A stretch of 64,000 nt of DNA from Chloroflexota bacterium (GCA_025699005.1 JAILWI010000001.1:716908-780907); one strand, 5' to 3'; positions 37,910-46,568 are shown, numbered from the stretch's first letter. Numbers and translations are program-made. Notes: generated from the letters alone by a model not told the origin.

Positions 37910-37915
37910 GATACT
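37910..37915 (+). promoter_or_regulatory. -10 box for a leaderless start at 37922
   Basis: GATACT ends 6 nt before the ATG at 37922. Confidence 0.4.
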
Positions 37916-37921
37916 GCGCCG

Positions 37922-38293
37922 ATGCGCCGCAACGCCAAGCTCCAGGTCAAGCTCACCACCACCGGTGCCCGCAGTGGGGAGCCACGCCCGGTGACGCTCT
38001 ATGCCTGGACCGATCACGAGCGATCGCACCGGGATGACGGCAGCCTCATCCTCGTCGGTTCGAGCAGCGGCGCGCCGAAGAATCCGGCGTGGGTCCACAA
38101 CCTTCGCGCGCATCCCGTCGTGAGCGTGAAGCGTGAGCTCGAGACCCAGGAGATGGAGGCCCGCGAGGTCACCGATCCCGACGAGTACGCCGATCTGTGG
38201 GCGTTCTGCGCCGATCGCTTCCCGCAGTACGAGACCTACCGCCGTCGCACGAGCCGCCAGATCCCGATCTTCGTGCTCACGCCGCGCGAATGA
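37922..38293 (+). CDS. DDN-type F420-dependent nitroreductase/quinone reductase family protein
   Basis: 123 residues. LTTTGARSGEPRPVTLYAW, the following SLILVGSSSGAPKNPAWVHN and LRAHPVVSVKRE are the split-barrel signature of deazaflavin-dependent (Ddn) proteins, which bind F420 and reduce quinones or nitro compounds. With the LLM enzyme at 1890-2816 it indicates F420 use in this organism. The stop overlaps the next ATG by ATGA (38290-38293). Confidence 0.85.
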   Translation: MRRNAKLQVKLTTTGARSGEPRPVTLYAWTDHERSHRDDGSLILVGSSSGAPKNPAWVHNLRAHPVVSVKRELETQEMEAREVTDPDEYADLWAFCADRFPQYETYRRRTSRQIPIFVLTPRE

Positions 38294-38796
38294 CGATCCG
38301 CGTCGTGCTCATCGGCGACACGCACCTCCCTCGGTTCGGCCGCGCGCTGCCTCCGCGCCTGGTCGACGAGCTGCGCGGTGCCGATCGCATCCTTCACATC
38401 GGCGACATCACTGAGGCATTCGTCCTCGACCTGCTCGATGAGGTCGCTCCGACGACCGCTGTCGCCGGCAACAACGACCCGCCCGAGCTGCAGCAACGGC
38501 TGGGGCTTCACCGCGTCGTCGAGATCGGGGAGCTTCGAATTGCCATGACCCATGGCCACGTCGGGCCCGGGCGCACGACGCCGGAGCGGGCATGGCGCGC
38601 GTTCGCAAAGACCGAGCCCGCGGTCGCCGCGATCGCCTTCGGACATTCGCACCAGCCGCTCATCGATCGGCGCGACGGCGTCTGGCTGCTAAACCCCGGG
38701 TCGCCCACGGATAAGCGCCGGGAGCCGGCGTTCAGCCTGCTGCTCCTGGAGGTCGAAGGAACCCGGCTGCGTCCCGAGCTCGTCACCTGGCGCTGA
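38290..38796 (+). CDS. YfcE/MJ0936-type metallophosphoesterase
   Basis: 168 residues. The calcineurin-like metal ligands are all visible: IGDTHLPRF (D-x-H), LHIGDI, VAGNNDPPE (GNND), MTHGHV (H) and GHSHQP (GHxH). This set fits the YfcE/MJ0936 group of small phosphodiesterases that cleave phosphodiesters, possibly cyclic nucleotides. The start ATG at 38290 is translationally coupled to the DDN-type gene. Given the cyclase-rich context a cyclic-nucleotide phosphodiesterase role is attractive but unproven. Confidence 0.85.
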   Translation: MTIRVVLIGDTHLPRFGRALPPRLVDELRGADRILHIGDITEAFVLDLLDEVAPTTAVAGNNDPPELQQRLGLHRVVEIGELRIAMTHGHVGPGRTTPERAWRAFAKTEPAVAAIAFGHSHQPLIDRRDGVWLLNPGSPTDKRREPAFSLLLLEVEGTRLRPELVTWR

Positions 38797-38886
38797 CCGG
38801 AGGGCGACGAGGGGATCAACGCCGATACCGACCGGGAGCAGCATCGACCTCGCCGGTGAGCTGATCGGTCTCTGAAGGCTTTGCAG

Positions 38887-39285
38887 GTGCGTTCCTCCGC
38901 CTGGTCCCGCGTTGTGCTCGTGGCCGCCCTCGCCAGCGCGCCGGTGCTCCCGGTTGCCCAGGTACACGCGACCGGTGACCAGGTGCTTCCGGACTTGGGG
39001 ATGCTGGCGCCGACGAACTTCAGCATCCAGTCGCGCCCCAAGGGCGGCAGGTGGCTGCGTTTCGATTCGGTTGTCGTTAACGTTGGTCCAGGCCGTTTCG
39101 ATGCCGTCGGGAGCGCAGGCACCGGTACCTCCGAGCGAACGGTCGTGCAACGCATCCAGCTCAGCGGCGGCTCGTGGGACTTCCTCGAGGCGGTCGAGAC
39201 GAACAACTCCAGCTGGGCAGTCGTCGAGATCAGCCGCAAGGCTGCAACGGTGATCGCGAGCGGGACCCAGCTCCCACCACCGTAG
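38887..39285 (+). CDS. Secreted protein resembling an internally shortened lysyl-oxidase-like protein
   Basis: 132 residues. A signal peptide (VVLVAALASAPVLPVAQVHA) is followed by LPDLGMLAPTNFSIQ and RFDSVVVNVGPGRFDAV, matching the N-terminal half of bacterial lysyl-oxidase-like proteins, and then directly by a VETNNSSWAVVEI segment that normally lies at the end of that domain. The copper-binding His-rich middle is missing. It may be a shortened non-catalytic derivative. GTG at 38887 has AAGG 8 nt upstream and is preferred to the TTG at 38881. Confidence 0.55.
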   Translation: MRSSAWSRVVLVAALASAPVLPVAQVHATGDQVLPDLGMLAPTNFSIQSRPKGGRWLRFDSVVVNVGPGRFDAVGSAGTGTSERTVVQRIQLSGGSWDFLEAVETNNSSWAVVEISRKAATVIASGTQLPPP

Positions 39286-39332
39286 GGCGAGGCCTTCCGC
39301 CCGCCTCCTGCATCGGTCATTCGTCCTGCTGT

Positions 39333-39350
39333 CGCGGCCGGTCGGCCGCG
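39333..39350 (+). terminator. Terminator-like palindrome
   Basis: CGCGGCC and GGCCGCG form a 7-bp stem around GGTC, 48 bases after the stop at 39285. Only a short TCTCC follows, so termination is uncertain. Confidence 0.3.
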
Positions 39351-39458
39351 TCTCCATGTCCTGTCGCCGAGCCGGCCCATTGACGGAGGTGCGGCAACCG
39401 CCCCTCGGCGACCATCCGGACGAGGGAGGCCATTTCGACATGAAAGGTTTCGATTTAG

Positions 39459-39917
39459 ATGTCCCGCAGCACGTTGCCCATCTTCGCGTTCGTCGCCGTG
39501 GCACTTCTTGCCACCGGGATGTCGCCTGCCCCGACGGCCGCAGCCGGTAACGGCCCCGTGATCGTCGTGGACCCGATCCGGGACCACAACGTCCACGAAG
39601 AGTGGGACGGCACGATCACCGAGTCCTGGGTGACGGGCACGCGTCGCACCGCCACGTTCGCCGATGGCCGCACCTCGGTCCACGAGGAGATGTCGATCCA
39701 CCAGCGCACGAGCCGCGAGGGCGTCCTCATCCTCGAGAGCTGGTCGCAGACCGAGTCGCGCTACGTTCTCGAGGGGGAACACACCCGGTTCTACTCGTTT
39801 CGGTCACATGCCGACACCCTCCAGGGCGACGGCACGGAGTGCGTGATCGACTCGCGCATGCTGGTCGTGGACGACCGGACGATCATCGCCGACTTCGGGG
39901 CGCCGGTCTGCTCCTGA
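39459..39917 (+). CDS. Hypothetical secreted protein
   Basis: 152 residues with a signal peptide (LPIFAFVAVALLATGMSPAP, cleavage near TAAA-GN). The mature part is beta-rich (HEEWDGTITESWVTG, RYVLEGEHTRFYSFRSHAD) with two late cysteines, C133 and the last-but-one residue, that could pair. No family recognised. AAAGG lies about 11 nt before ATG 39459. Convergent with the SDR gene. Confidence 0.65.
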   Translation: MSRSTLPIFAFVAVALLATGMSPAPTAAAGNGPVIVVDPIRDHNVHEEWDGTITESWVTGTRRTATFADGRTSVHEEMSIHQRTSREGVLILESWSQTESRYVLEGEHTRFYSFRSHADTLQGDGTECVIDSRMLVVDDRTIIADFGAPVCS

Positions 39918-39939
39918 CAGCCGATCGGCGGGCAGTCCC

Positions 39940-40722
39940 CTAGGCTCCCTGTCCCTGGTTCTGCATGAGCGCGCCGTCCATGTAGTAGGTCGTGCCGGAC
40001 ACGTAGTCCGCATCGGCCGAGGCCAGGAAGACCGCCAGGCGTGCGATCTCCTCGGGCTTCGCGGCCCGCTTCCATGGGATCGACTGGACCTGCTCCTCGC
40101 GAGTGTCGGGGTCGTCGAGCGCCTCCTGGTTCATTGGTGTCAGGACCATGCCCGGCCCGATGTTGTTCACGTTGATCCGGTCCGGCGCGAGCTCCAGGGC
40201 AAGCGTGCGGGTGAGGTTCTGGAGCCCGCCCTTCGAGGCGCAGTACTCGGCCGCACCGACCCTCGGGATCTCGTCGTGGACGGACGTGACGTTGATGATC
40301 TTGCCGCCCCCACCGGCCTTGCGCCGCTCGTTGATGAAGCGACGAGCGCAGAGCATCGGCCCGGTGAGGTTGGTGCGGAGGGCGCGATCCCAGTCATCGA
40401 GCGCGATGTCGGCGATCTGGTTGCCCGTCGCGTCGATCGAGGCGTTGTTCATGAGGATGTCGACGTTGCCGAACGCCGCCAGGGCATCGTCGAAAGCGGA
40501 CTCGATCTCCGCCTCCTCCGTGACGTCGAGGTGCAGCAGGAGCGCGCGGCGGCCCGCGTCCTCCACGCCGCGCACGGTCTTCCGGGCGCCCTCCTCGTCC
40601 TCGTGCCAGGTGACGACGACGTCGGCGCCCTCGCGGGCGAACTCGATGGCGGTCGCCTGGCCGATGCCGGAATCGGAGCCGGTGATGATCGCCACGCGGT
40701 CCGTGAGCTTCTGGTCGGTCAT
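39940..40722 (-). CDS. Short-chain dehydrogenase/reductase (glucose 1-dehydrogenase-like)
   Basis: 260 residues, classical SDR. Cofactor motif TGSDSGIGQATA (TGxxxGxG), NNAS, catalytic Ser in INVTSVHDEI, YCASK (Tyr-x-x-x-Lys) and the NNIGPGMVLTPMN loop are intact; the C-terminus YVSGTTYYMDGALMQNQG is typical of glucose-1-dehydrogenase-like members. Uses NAD(P)H on a sugar, steroid or keto substrate in the cytosol. ATG at 40722 with GAGGA upstream. Same strand as, and 65 bases after, the LVIVD operon. Confidence 0.9.
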   Translation of the reverse strand: MTDQKLTDRVAIITGSDSGIGQATAIEFAREGADVVVTWHEDEEGARKTVRGVEDAGRRALLLHLDVTEEAEIESAFDDALAAFGNVDILMNNASIDATGNQIADIALDDWDRALRTNLTGPMLCARRFINERRKAGGGGKIINVTSVHDEIPRVGAAEYCASKGGLQNLTRTLALELAPDRINVNNIGPGMVLTPMNQEALDDPDTREEQVQSIPWKRAAKPEEIARLAVFLASADADYVSGTTYYMDGALMQNQGQGA

Positions 40723-40737
40723 GGGTGAGTCCTCTGA

Positions 40738-40759
40738 TGCGTCACCTTTCAGGTACGCA
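40738..40759 (-). terminator. Hairpin between LVIVD operon and SDR gene
   Basis: TGCGT-c-ACCT and AGGT-ACGCA pair with one bulged C and a TTC loop, 29 bases after the stop at 40788. It may terminate or attenuate read-through into the SDR. Confidence 0.3.
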
Positions 40760-40787
40760 CGAGCGATGCCCACCCGTGGCCTGTTGC

Positions 40788-42224
40788 TCAGGGAAGCAGC
40801 TTCTTCGTCTTGACCTTCAGCTTCAGCAGGAGCTCGGGATCATCGAGCCGGTAGACATCCAGACCCCGGCTCATGTCGCCTACGTACACGTAGCCTTCGT
40901 GATAGAGGGCTCCCCACGCGGTCGTCCCCGGTGCGATGTAATACCCCACCTGCACGGGTTGACGCGGGTCCGTGTAGTCGACGACCTGCAGCCCGGCGTT
41001 GTAAGACCCGAGGAAGACAAGGCTGCCCTCCGACGAGAACACGTGCACCGAGCACACCGGGGCCGGCGTGTCGGCCGGTATGAACCACTCGCTGAGCTCG
41101 TCGGGGGTGCCGGTCAGGCTTTCCGACACGCGAATGGCGGTGACGCCGCCCGCGTCGCCGCAGCCGTTGTGGAGATCCTCATCGGTCACGAGGATCACGG
41201 TGGGATCTCCGTCGAGGAACTGGGCTTCGTGGTGGTAGCGAACCGGGTGATGATCCGCGCCTCGCTCGTGGAGCCATCGGTTGAGCACGACCGGCTTGCG
41301 CGGGTCGGTGATGTCGATGATGAAGAGGCTGCCGGTGTCACCGGCGTCGTTGGTGTAGGCGCCACCCTCGGCTAACAGCACGATGTCGCGCGGCTGCACG
41401 GTGCCATCAGCCTGCCGGACCGGATGATCGACGTAGACGCTGATGTCGTGGGTGTGGGTGAACGGGGCACCGATCGGCCGGCCGCCGCGGTGCGGAGACG
41501 CCGCCCAGAGCTCAGTCGGATTTCGGCCGTTGAGGGTGCCATCGGCCAGAAGGCTGACGGGTGCTGCTACGGGGGTTCGGAGGAGTGGCGACAGGTCGTA
41601 GATGCGCAGGCCGTTCGTTCCCGACCCGCCCGAGGGCAGCCACAGCCGCCGCTCGTCCACGATGTCCCCGTTGTGGGCCTCGCCGTGCGTGGGGCCGTTA
41701 AACTCCCACAGTAGCGTCGGTCTGGCGGGATCGGTCACGTCGAAGAACTCGGTCTTGTTCGTGTTCGGGTTGGTCTCGTTGCTGGTGCTCACGGCGAGCC
41801 GATTCGTGCCGTTCAGGGCGGCGATGTGACGGCCGTCGAAGACCGCGGCATCGGGAACCGCATCCGCCCGCCTGCCGGGGAGATACTGACCCAGCAGGGT
41901 GGGCTTCTCCGGATCGGAGATATCGAACATGCGGAAGCCGAGGCCGTAGGCGCCCAGGTAGAGTCGATTTCCCTCGACCATGACGTGCCCGCCTGTCGAG
42001 GTGTTGTCGCCGCCCACACGCTCCACCTTCTCCGCGAGCGGATAGGCGATCGGGTTGCCGGGGGCCTTGTGCAGCGCGTGAGCCAGATCGTGCTCGGCAG
42101 CGTGCAGAGGGTCGTGACCGGCGGTGCTGGGCCGAGGGACGGTGACGAAGGCCGCGCCGAGGGCGAGCGTCAGCGCGAGGATCCGCGCGGCGGAACGGCC
42201 GCGGGCCTGAAACGATCGGGGCAT
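40788..42224 (-). CDS. Exported LVIVD-repeat beta-propeller protein
   Basis: 478 residues. Signal peptide with core ARILALTLALGAAFVTVP and cleavage near STA-GH. LVIVD blades include FRMFDISDPEKPTLLGQY, FFDVTDPARPTLLWEF, FIIDITDPRKPVVLN and LQVVDYTDPRQPVQVGYY; the last blade ends VYVGDMSRGLDVYRLDD. His-rich stretches (HDPLHAAEHDLAHALH) after the signal could bind metal. The ATG at 42224 is chosen because AAGGAG lies 7 nt upstream; the GTG at 42230 is too close to it. Third gene of the minus-strand LVIVD cluster. Confidence 0.8.
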   Translation of the reverse strand: MPRSFQARGRSAARILALTLALGAAFVTVPRPSTAGHDPLHAAEHDLAHALHKAPGNPIAYPLAEKVERVGGDNTSTGGHVMVEGNRLYLGAYGLGFRMFDISDPEKPTLLGQYLPGRRADAVPDAAVFDGRHIAALNGTNRLAVSTSNETNPNTNKTEFFDVTDPARPTLLWEFNGPTHGEAHNGDIVDERRLWLPSGGSGTNGLRIYDLSPLLRTPVAAPVSLLADGTLNGRNPTELWAASPHRGGRPIGAPFTHTHDISVYVDHPVRQADGTVQPRDIVLLAEGGAYTNDAGDTGSLFIIDITDPRKPVVLNRWLHERGADHHPVRYHHEAQFLDGDPTVILVTDEDLHNGCGDAGGVTAIRVSESLTGTPDELSEWFIPADTPAPVCSVHVFSSEGSLVFLGSYNAGLQVVDYTDPRQPVQVGYYIAPGTTAWGALYHEGYVYVGDMSRGLDVYRLDDPELLLKLKVKTKKLLP

Positions 42225-42265
42225 CTTCACTCCTTCAGCTCATCGGCCAGATGGCCGGGCGAAGC

Positions 42266-43678
42266 TCATCGGTTCGGTGGCGGCTCCATCGTCTGAGGAT
42301 TGAGCCGATTCACCTTGAAGGCCTTGCTCGTGGCCGGATCCGCGAACGCAAAGATGTCGAGCCCACGGCTGCGTGGCGACAACGAGTTGACATCCTCGTC
42401 GAAGTTGTTGGTGTAGATGTAGCCGCGGTACCAGTACGAGGACCAGGAGGCGCTGATCTTCGGCTCCTTGGCCACGTAGAAACCGAGCTGGCGCACGTTC
42501 GCGGGATCGGTGAAGTCGAGCACCGTGGTTCCCCCGTTGTACCAAGCCGAAACGAGCACGTCCCGCCCGCTTCGAGTCGGGACCGTGTTGAAGTTATGCG
42601 CCGTGCAGAAGACGGTCAGCTCCTGATGCGGGATGGAGTAGCTCGACCTGACGACCGGCGCAGATGGATCGGAAACGTCGTAAAACCACAGCGCGCCGAG
42701 TGGCAGGTGCTCGTTGCCATCCGCACAGCCGGGCGTGGCAAGCGCGCCGCCCAGCTCGTCGCCGATGACCAGCGTGGTCCCATCCCAATCGAAGGTTGTC
42801 GAGTGATGGATGTTGATCGCCGGATTCGCGATGTGGCTCAGCACCCTGGGATTGACCGGGTCAGAGATGTCCCACATCTGGGTCTCGGTGATGCAGGCCG
42901 CTGCCGCGAGATTGAGTGCGGTGAACACCGTGACGTCGTGGCAGCCGACGGCGGGAGAGACATCTGGCGTGGCCACGACCCGGGCGGCGGTGGGGTTCGC
43001 GAGGGGAACGTCGATGACGGAGATCTTGCGGTGGGTCTCGGCGTTGCATTCGACGCCCTGCCCGCCGAGCGGGTAGCTCAGCACGTAGATGAGGAGACGC
43101 TTGTTTGCCTCGTCCGGCACCAGCGTGTGCGTGTGCGAGCCGCAGTCGGTGTCGACGAAGGCGATCTGCTTCGGATTGGCGCGATCGGCGATCGACACGA
43201 TCCGGATCCCCTCGAAGCCCATGCCGGACGCGACCTGTGCCGTGCCCGCGGGCGCCGCGCCGCATTCGGGCGCGGCCATCGGCGTGTCGACGGAGACGAA
43301 GACCAGATTCTTCCAGATGCTCACGTCCGCCTGAGGACCGCGGCACTGGAACTGGCCGAGCTCGACCGGCTGGGCCGGGTTGCCGATGTCCATGAGTCGG
43401 AAGCCACCGGGGTTGTCGTAGTTCCCGAGCACGGCCAGGTTGCCCCAGAAGGCCAGGTCCGAGCCCTGACGATACGTACCGCCATCGTCGTGGTTGGCGA
43501 CGAGGAACATGTTGTCGGAATGCGCGTCGTGGTCATGCGAGATGGGGCGTGGAACGCTCCCGTCCGGGAGGGGCTCGAGTAGCTGCTCCAGCTCGGCGGG
43601 AAGGGCCTCGTGTGCCACCGCAAGCGCTGGAATCACGAGGATGACCACGAGGGTTACGACGACCGACAGGCGACGCAC
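42266..43678 (-). CDS. Exported LVIVD-repeat beta-propeller protein
   Basis: 470 residues. Signal peptide RLSVVVTLVVILVIPALAVA cleaved near the following AHE. Blades include FRLMDIGNPAQPVELGQF, MWDISDPVNPRVLSHI, FYDVSDPSAPVVRSSY and VLDFTDPANVRQLGFY, and the end reads RGLDIFAFADP as in the neighbouring paralogues. Several cysteine pairs (for example PECGA, CNAE, VGCHD) suggest disulphides outside the cell. GTG at 43678 has a near-perfect AGGAGGT upstream. Part of a three-gene run with 40788 and 43752. Confidence 0.8.
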   Translation of the reverse strand: MRRLSVVVTLVVILVIPALAVAHEALPAELEQLLEPLPDGSVPRPISHDHDAHSDNMFLVANHDDGGTYRQGSDLAFWGNLAVLGNYDNPGGFRLMDIGNPAQPVELGQFQCRGPQADVSIWKNLVFVSVDTPMAAPECGAAPAGTAQVASGMGFEGIRIVSIADRANPKQIAFVDTDCGSHTHTLVPDEANKRLLIYVLSYPLGGQGVECNAETHRKISVIDVPLANPTAARVVATPDVSPAVGCHDVTVFTALNLAAAACITETQMWDISDPVNPRVLSHIANPAINIHHSTTFDWDGTTLVIGDELGGALATPGCADGNEHLPLGALWFYDVSDPSAPVVRSSYSIPHQELTVFCTAHNFNTVPTRSGRDVLVSAWYNGGTTVLDFTDPANVRQLGFYVAKEPKISASWSSYWYRGYIYTNNFDEDVNSLSPRSRGLDIFAFADPATSKAFKVNRLNPQTMEPPPNR

Positions 43679-43751
43679 GACTACCTCCTACCAAGAGTGA
43701 TCTGTGGGTCCGGCAGCGCCGCCGCTCGCCGCGACGGGATGCCGCCCGTGG

Positions 43752-45608
43752 TTATGGGGTACCTCTTCCCTTGGCGTAGCGCAGGATCCAGAGCCCCGCG
43801 TCACGATCGCTCGCGAGGACGAACGCCTCGTCGCTTCCGGGCATGTAGTGCACCTCCACACCCCACATGTTGGTTCCGCCTTCCGGGATGAACGCGCCGA
43901 TCTCCTTGATGCCGCTGCGCCCGAACTGGAGCACACGGAAGCCGCCGGAGTAGTGCGACACGTAGGCCCGGTTGTTCTTGCGGTGGTCGGTGGCCACCTC
44001 GTGGATGGACAGGTCTCCGGAGCCCCTGGCTCGGGCCGGATCGAGGGACTCGGGCAGGGCCCAGTGCGCAAGCGGTTGCATCGTCACCGCGTCGTAGGCG
44101 TGCAGGTAGCCCCAGCCGTCGAAGTACGGCTTGAAGGTGAGGTTCTCACCGAGTGGGTTCAGGGGGTTCACCGCGGGCGTCGCGGTGGCGCACGGATCGG
44201 TGAATTCGACGCCGAGCAGCTTGAGACCGGCCGACCGAGCCACGAACGCGAACGGGATGGTGCCGACGGCGAGCATGAACAGCGTCGACTCGCAGTTGGG
44301 GTCGGTTGCCTGGTCGTTGAAGACCAGCCCGGCCTTGTACCCGGCAGCCGACACGATCGAAAGCTTGATGCTGAACGTGCAAACGCCGCGCTCGACGATG
44401 GCCACGTGGTTCGGCGACGGTGCGGGTGCGATCGGCTCGCAAGCGGAGCCTACGAAGCGGGTCGGCGACTCGGCCATCTCCGGCATGGGCGGCACGGCGT
44501 TGCCGTCCACCGCCGAGAAGCGATCGCCCGCATACCGGCCGGTGGCGATGGTGCCAACGGGCCGGTACGGCCCGAAGTCCTCATCGGCTCCCAGGAAGAT
44601 GTCGTTCTTGGCGCTGAACTCGGCCTGGTGGGCGTTGCCCTCGGGGGTCCAGTCGGACGGCAGCCCGAGCTGCGCGGCGAAGGGCTCGACGGCCCCGAAA
44701 TCGGTGTGGCCGAGGAGCGTTGGCTTCGCCGGCAGATTGGTGACGTCCAGCTGGATATATCCGCCGTCCCAGTAGGAGCCGAGCAGGATCCAGCGCCCGT
44801 TGATCTGCTTCACCACCATGTCGTGAAGGAAGGCACTGTTGCCATTCGGTGCCGGGGTTTCCTGGATCTGTGGGAAGTCGGCCAGGCCGGTCTCTGCGAC
44901 GAGCTGAGGCGTGCTGGGATTGGTGATGTCCCAGATGTCGATGTCGCTGACGCCGAATTCGTCGTTGTCGACCTGGACGACATAGGCCCGCTCGCCCTGC
45001 TGCCAGCCGAACGCGCTATGGCTCTGATGGGCGGCGACTCCGGGAACGCCCTCGCCGAAGTGGAGGGCCAACGGCTTCGGATTGAGCGGATCGGTGACGT
45101 CCCACATGGACGTCCCACCGCCGGTTCCCGCTCCCGTCGGTCCGGCGGCGGGCACACAGGTCTCGTTGTTATGGATGAGCACCTGCCCGGTGAAGGCACT
45201 CGTCCTCATGTCGAGGATCTGGACGCCCTCACCAACGTACGTGTAGGGGTCCGCAGGGATGAAGGAGACCTGCCGGGGCGCGCTCGGGACGGAGATGTCG
45301 AGGACGAACACACCCCCAGGCTCCAGGCAATCGTCAGCGTAGAAGGCACCGAGGTAGGCATAGTTCCCGAAGGCCGCCACGTCGGACACGCGGCCCGGGC
45401 GCTCGAGCAGCGTGAACAGGTCGACCTTGCCGACGACCTCGACATTGCGCTGCACCGGGGGCAGGTGGCCATCGGACTCGCCGTGCTGGTGCCGGTACGA
45501 GCCCTCTTCGAGGCCGTTGATGACTCCATCGTCGTGCGCCAGGATGCTGGTTGGAAACGCGAGCATGAGCGCGAGCGCGACTGCGGACACCAGGCGGAGC
45601 TTCGCCAC
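43752..45608 (-). CDS. Exported LVIVD-repeat protein with PA domain
   Basis: 618 residues. Signal peptide (LRLVSAVALALMLAFPTSIL, then AHDD). LVIVD/choice-of-anchor-type blades: VFVLDISVPSAPRQVSFI, MWDVTDPLNPKPLALH, IWDITNPSTPQLVAET. A protease-associated (PA) domain is inserted near residues 385-470 (VAIVERGVCTFSIKLSIV and the following AAGYKAGLVFND). The end VLASDRDAGLWILRYAKG is the closing blade. GTG at 45608 with AGGAGGT 8 nt upstream. No protease residues were seen, so the PA domain probably mediates binding. Confidence 0.8.
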   Translation of the reverse strand: MAKLRLVSAVALALMLAFPTSILAHDDGVINGLEEGSYRHQHGESDGHLPPVQRNVEVVGKVDLFTLLERPGRVSDVAAFGNYAYLGAFYADDCLEPGGVFVLDISVPSAPRQVSFIPADPYTYVGEGVQILDMRTSAFTGQVLIHNNETCVPAAGPTGAGTGGGTSMWDVTDPLNPKPLALHFGEGVPGVAAHQSHSAFGWQQGERAYVVQVDNDEFGVSDIDIWDITNPSTPQLVAETGLADFPQIQETPAPNGNSAFLHDMVVKQINGRWILLGSYWDGGYIQLDVTNLPAKPTLLGHTDFGAVEPFAAQLGLPSDWTPEGNAHQAEFSAKNDIFLGADEDFGPYRPVGTIATGRYAGDRFSAVDGNAVPPMPEMAESPTRFVGSACEPIAPAPSPNHVAIVERGVCTFSIKLSIVSAAGYKAGLVFNDQATDPNCESTLFMLAVGTIPFAFVARSAGLKLLGVEFTDPCATATPAVNPLNPLGENLTFKPYFDGWGYLHAYDAVTMQPLAHWALPESLDPARARGSGDLSIHEVATDHRKNNRAYVSHYSGGFRVLQFGRSGIKEIGAFIPEGGTNMWGVEVHYMPGSDEAFVLASDRDAGLWILRYAKGRGTP

Positions 45609-45636
45609 CGCTAGACCTCCTCTACCAACATGTCAC

Positions 45637-45650
45637 CGGGCAACTGCCCG
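45637..45650 (-). other. Leader hairpin upstream of LVIVD operon
   Basis: CGGGCA/TGCCCG inverted repeat in the untranslated leader between the promoter at 45668-45696 and the GTG at 45608. Could affect mRNA stability. Confidence 0.3.
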
Positions 45651-45667
45651 ACCTGCCCGAAGGCTGG

Positions 45668-45696
45668 ACGATAGTCGAAGAATAGACTGTAATCAA
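45668..45696 (-). promoter_or_regulatory. Promoter of the LVIVD operon
   Basis: On the minus strand: TTGATT (-35, 45691-45696), 17-base spacer, TATCGT (-10, 45668-45673). The start codon is 60 bases downstream of the -10 with AGGAGGT in the leader. This is the best conventional promoter in the window. Confidence 0.5.
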
Positions 45697-45748
45697 GGTC
45701 GAGACCGCACGGCTCGGACATGTCCAACCTGCGTCTGGTGACGATCGA

Positions 45749-45754
45749 TAGACT
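45749..45754 (+). promoter_or_regulatory. -10 box for a leaderless start at 45762
   Basis: TAGACT ends 7 nt before the ATG at 45762 and decides that start over the upstream in-frame ATG at 45720. Confidence 0.4.
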
Positions 45755-45761
45755 GCCGGTC

Positions 45762-46208
45762 ATGCCCGATCGGTTCGTTCCCGACAGCTTCGAGCCCCCG
45801 CGCGCGCTCGACGGCCCGGGTTTCCGGCTGGAGCCCCTGGGACCGCAGCACAACGAACGGGATCACGAGGCGTGGATGTCGAGCATCGAGCACATCCGGT
45901 CCACGCCCGGATTCCCGGATGGCGACTGGCCCTCGCCGATGCCGCCCGAGCGCAACCTCGAGGATCTCGAGCGGCACGCTCGCGACTTCGAGACTCGACG
46001 GGGGTTCACCTACTCGATCCTGGACGGCGACGACGTCATCGGCTGCCTGTATATCTATCCCCCCGAGCACGAGGGCCACGACGCCGAGGTCAGCTCGTGG
46101 GTCATCGAGAGCCGGGCGGAGCTCGACACGGTGGTCTGGTCGGTGGTGACCGAGTGGCTGAGCGAGGCCTGGCCGTTCAGGAGCCCTTATTACGCGACGC
46201 GTGGTTGA
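45762..46208 (+). CDS. GNAT-like N-acetyltransferase
   Basis: 148 residues. LEPLGPQHNERDHEAWMSSI followed by FTYSILDGDDVIGCLYIYP and the strand EVSSWVIESRAELDTVVW give the beta-strand pattern of GNAT enzymes, though the classical acetyl-CoA loop (Q/R-x-x-G-x-G/A) is degenerate here. A variant GNAT or a binding-only relative. Start ATG at 45762 behind a -10 box. A small membrane-protein gene follows immediately, so the two may share a transcript. Confidence 0.7.
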   Translation: MPDRFVPDSFEPPRALDGPGFRLEPLGPQHNERDHEAWMSSIEHIRSTPGFPDGDWPSPMPPERNLEDLERHARDFETRRGFTYSILDGDDVIGCLYIYPPEHEGHDAEVSSWVIESRAELDTVVWSVVTEWLSEAWPFRSPYYATRG

Positions 46209-46233
46209 CGGCATCCGTACGATCACCGGCAGC

Positions 46234-46482
46234 ATGAGAGCACCCGACGGCTGGCCCGATACCGATGCGATCCGCGAGCGGATCGAGCGCGTGGTCACGA
46301 TCATCGGCTTCGGCATCCCCATCACGCTCATGGCCCTCACCTTTTTCAGCGGCGAGACGCTCGAGTCGGTCATCTGGATGGGGATCATGGGCTTCGTGCT
46401 CGGGATGATGTTCATGTACGGCACGACCCCACGGAAGTTCGGGCTCTTCCCGCCGGGACGCCGAAAGCGCCGCCGAGACTGA
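46234..46482 (+). CDS. Small hypothetical membrane protein
   Basis: 82 residues (93 if GTG 46201 is used) with two hydrophobic helices (VVTIIGFGIPITLMALTFF and the later MGIMGFVLGMMFMYG) and a basic tail KRRRD. No family recognised. Start ATG at 46234 preferred because TACGAT lies 10 nt upstream and GTG 46201 overlaps the previous stop. Confidence 0.6.
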   Translation: MRAPDGWPDTDAIRERIERVVTIIGFGIPITLMALTFFSGETLESVIWMGIMGFVLGMMFMYGTTPRKFGLFPPGRRKRRRD

Positions 46483-46490
46483 TCCGGCAC

Positions 46491-46513
46491 CGGCGCTCTA
46501 CGTCGAAGCGCCG
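46491..46513 (+). terminator. Terminator-like hairpin
   Basis: CGGCGCT (46491-46497) pairs with AGCGCCG (46507-46513), 9-base loop, 9 bases after the small membrane gene. No T-tract. Confidence 0.3.
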
Positions 46514-46568
46514 ATGAGCTCCTCGGCCGAGCGGTCCATGTCGCCTCCTCTCCCTCAGGTGATGCTTG

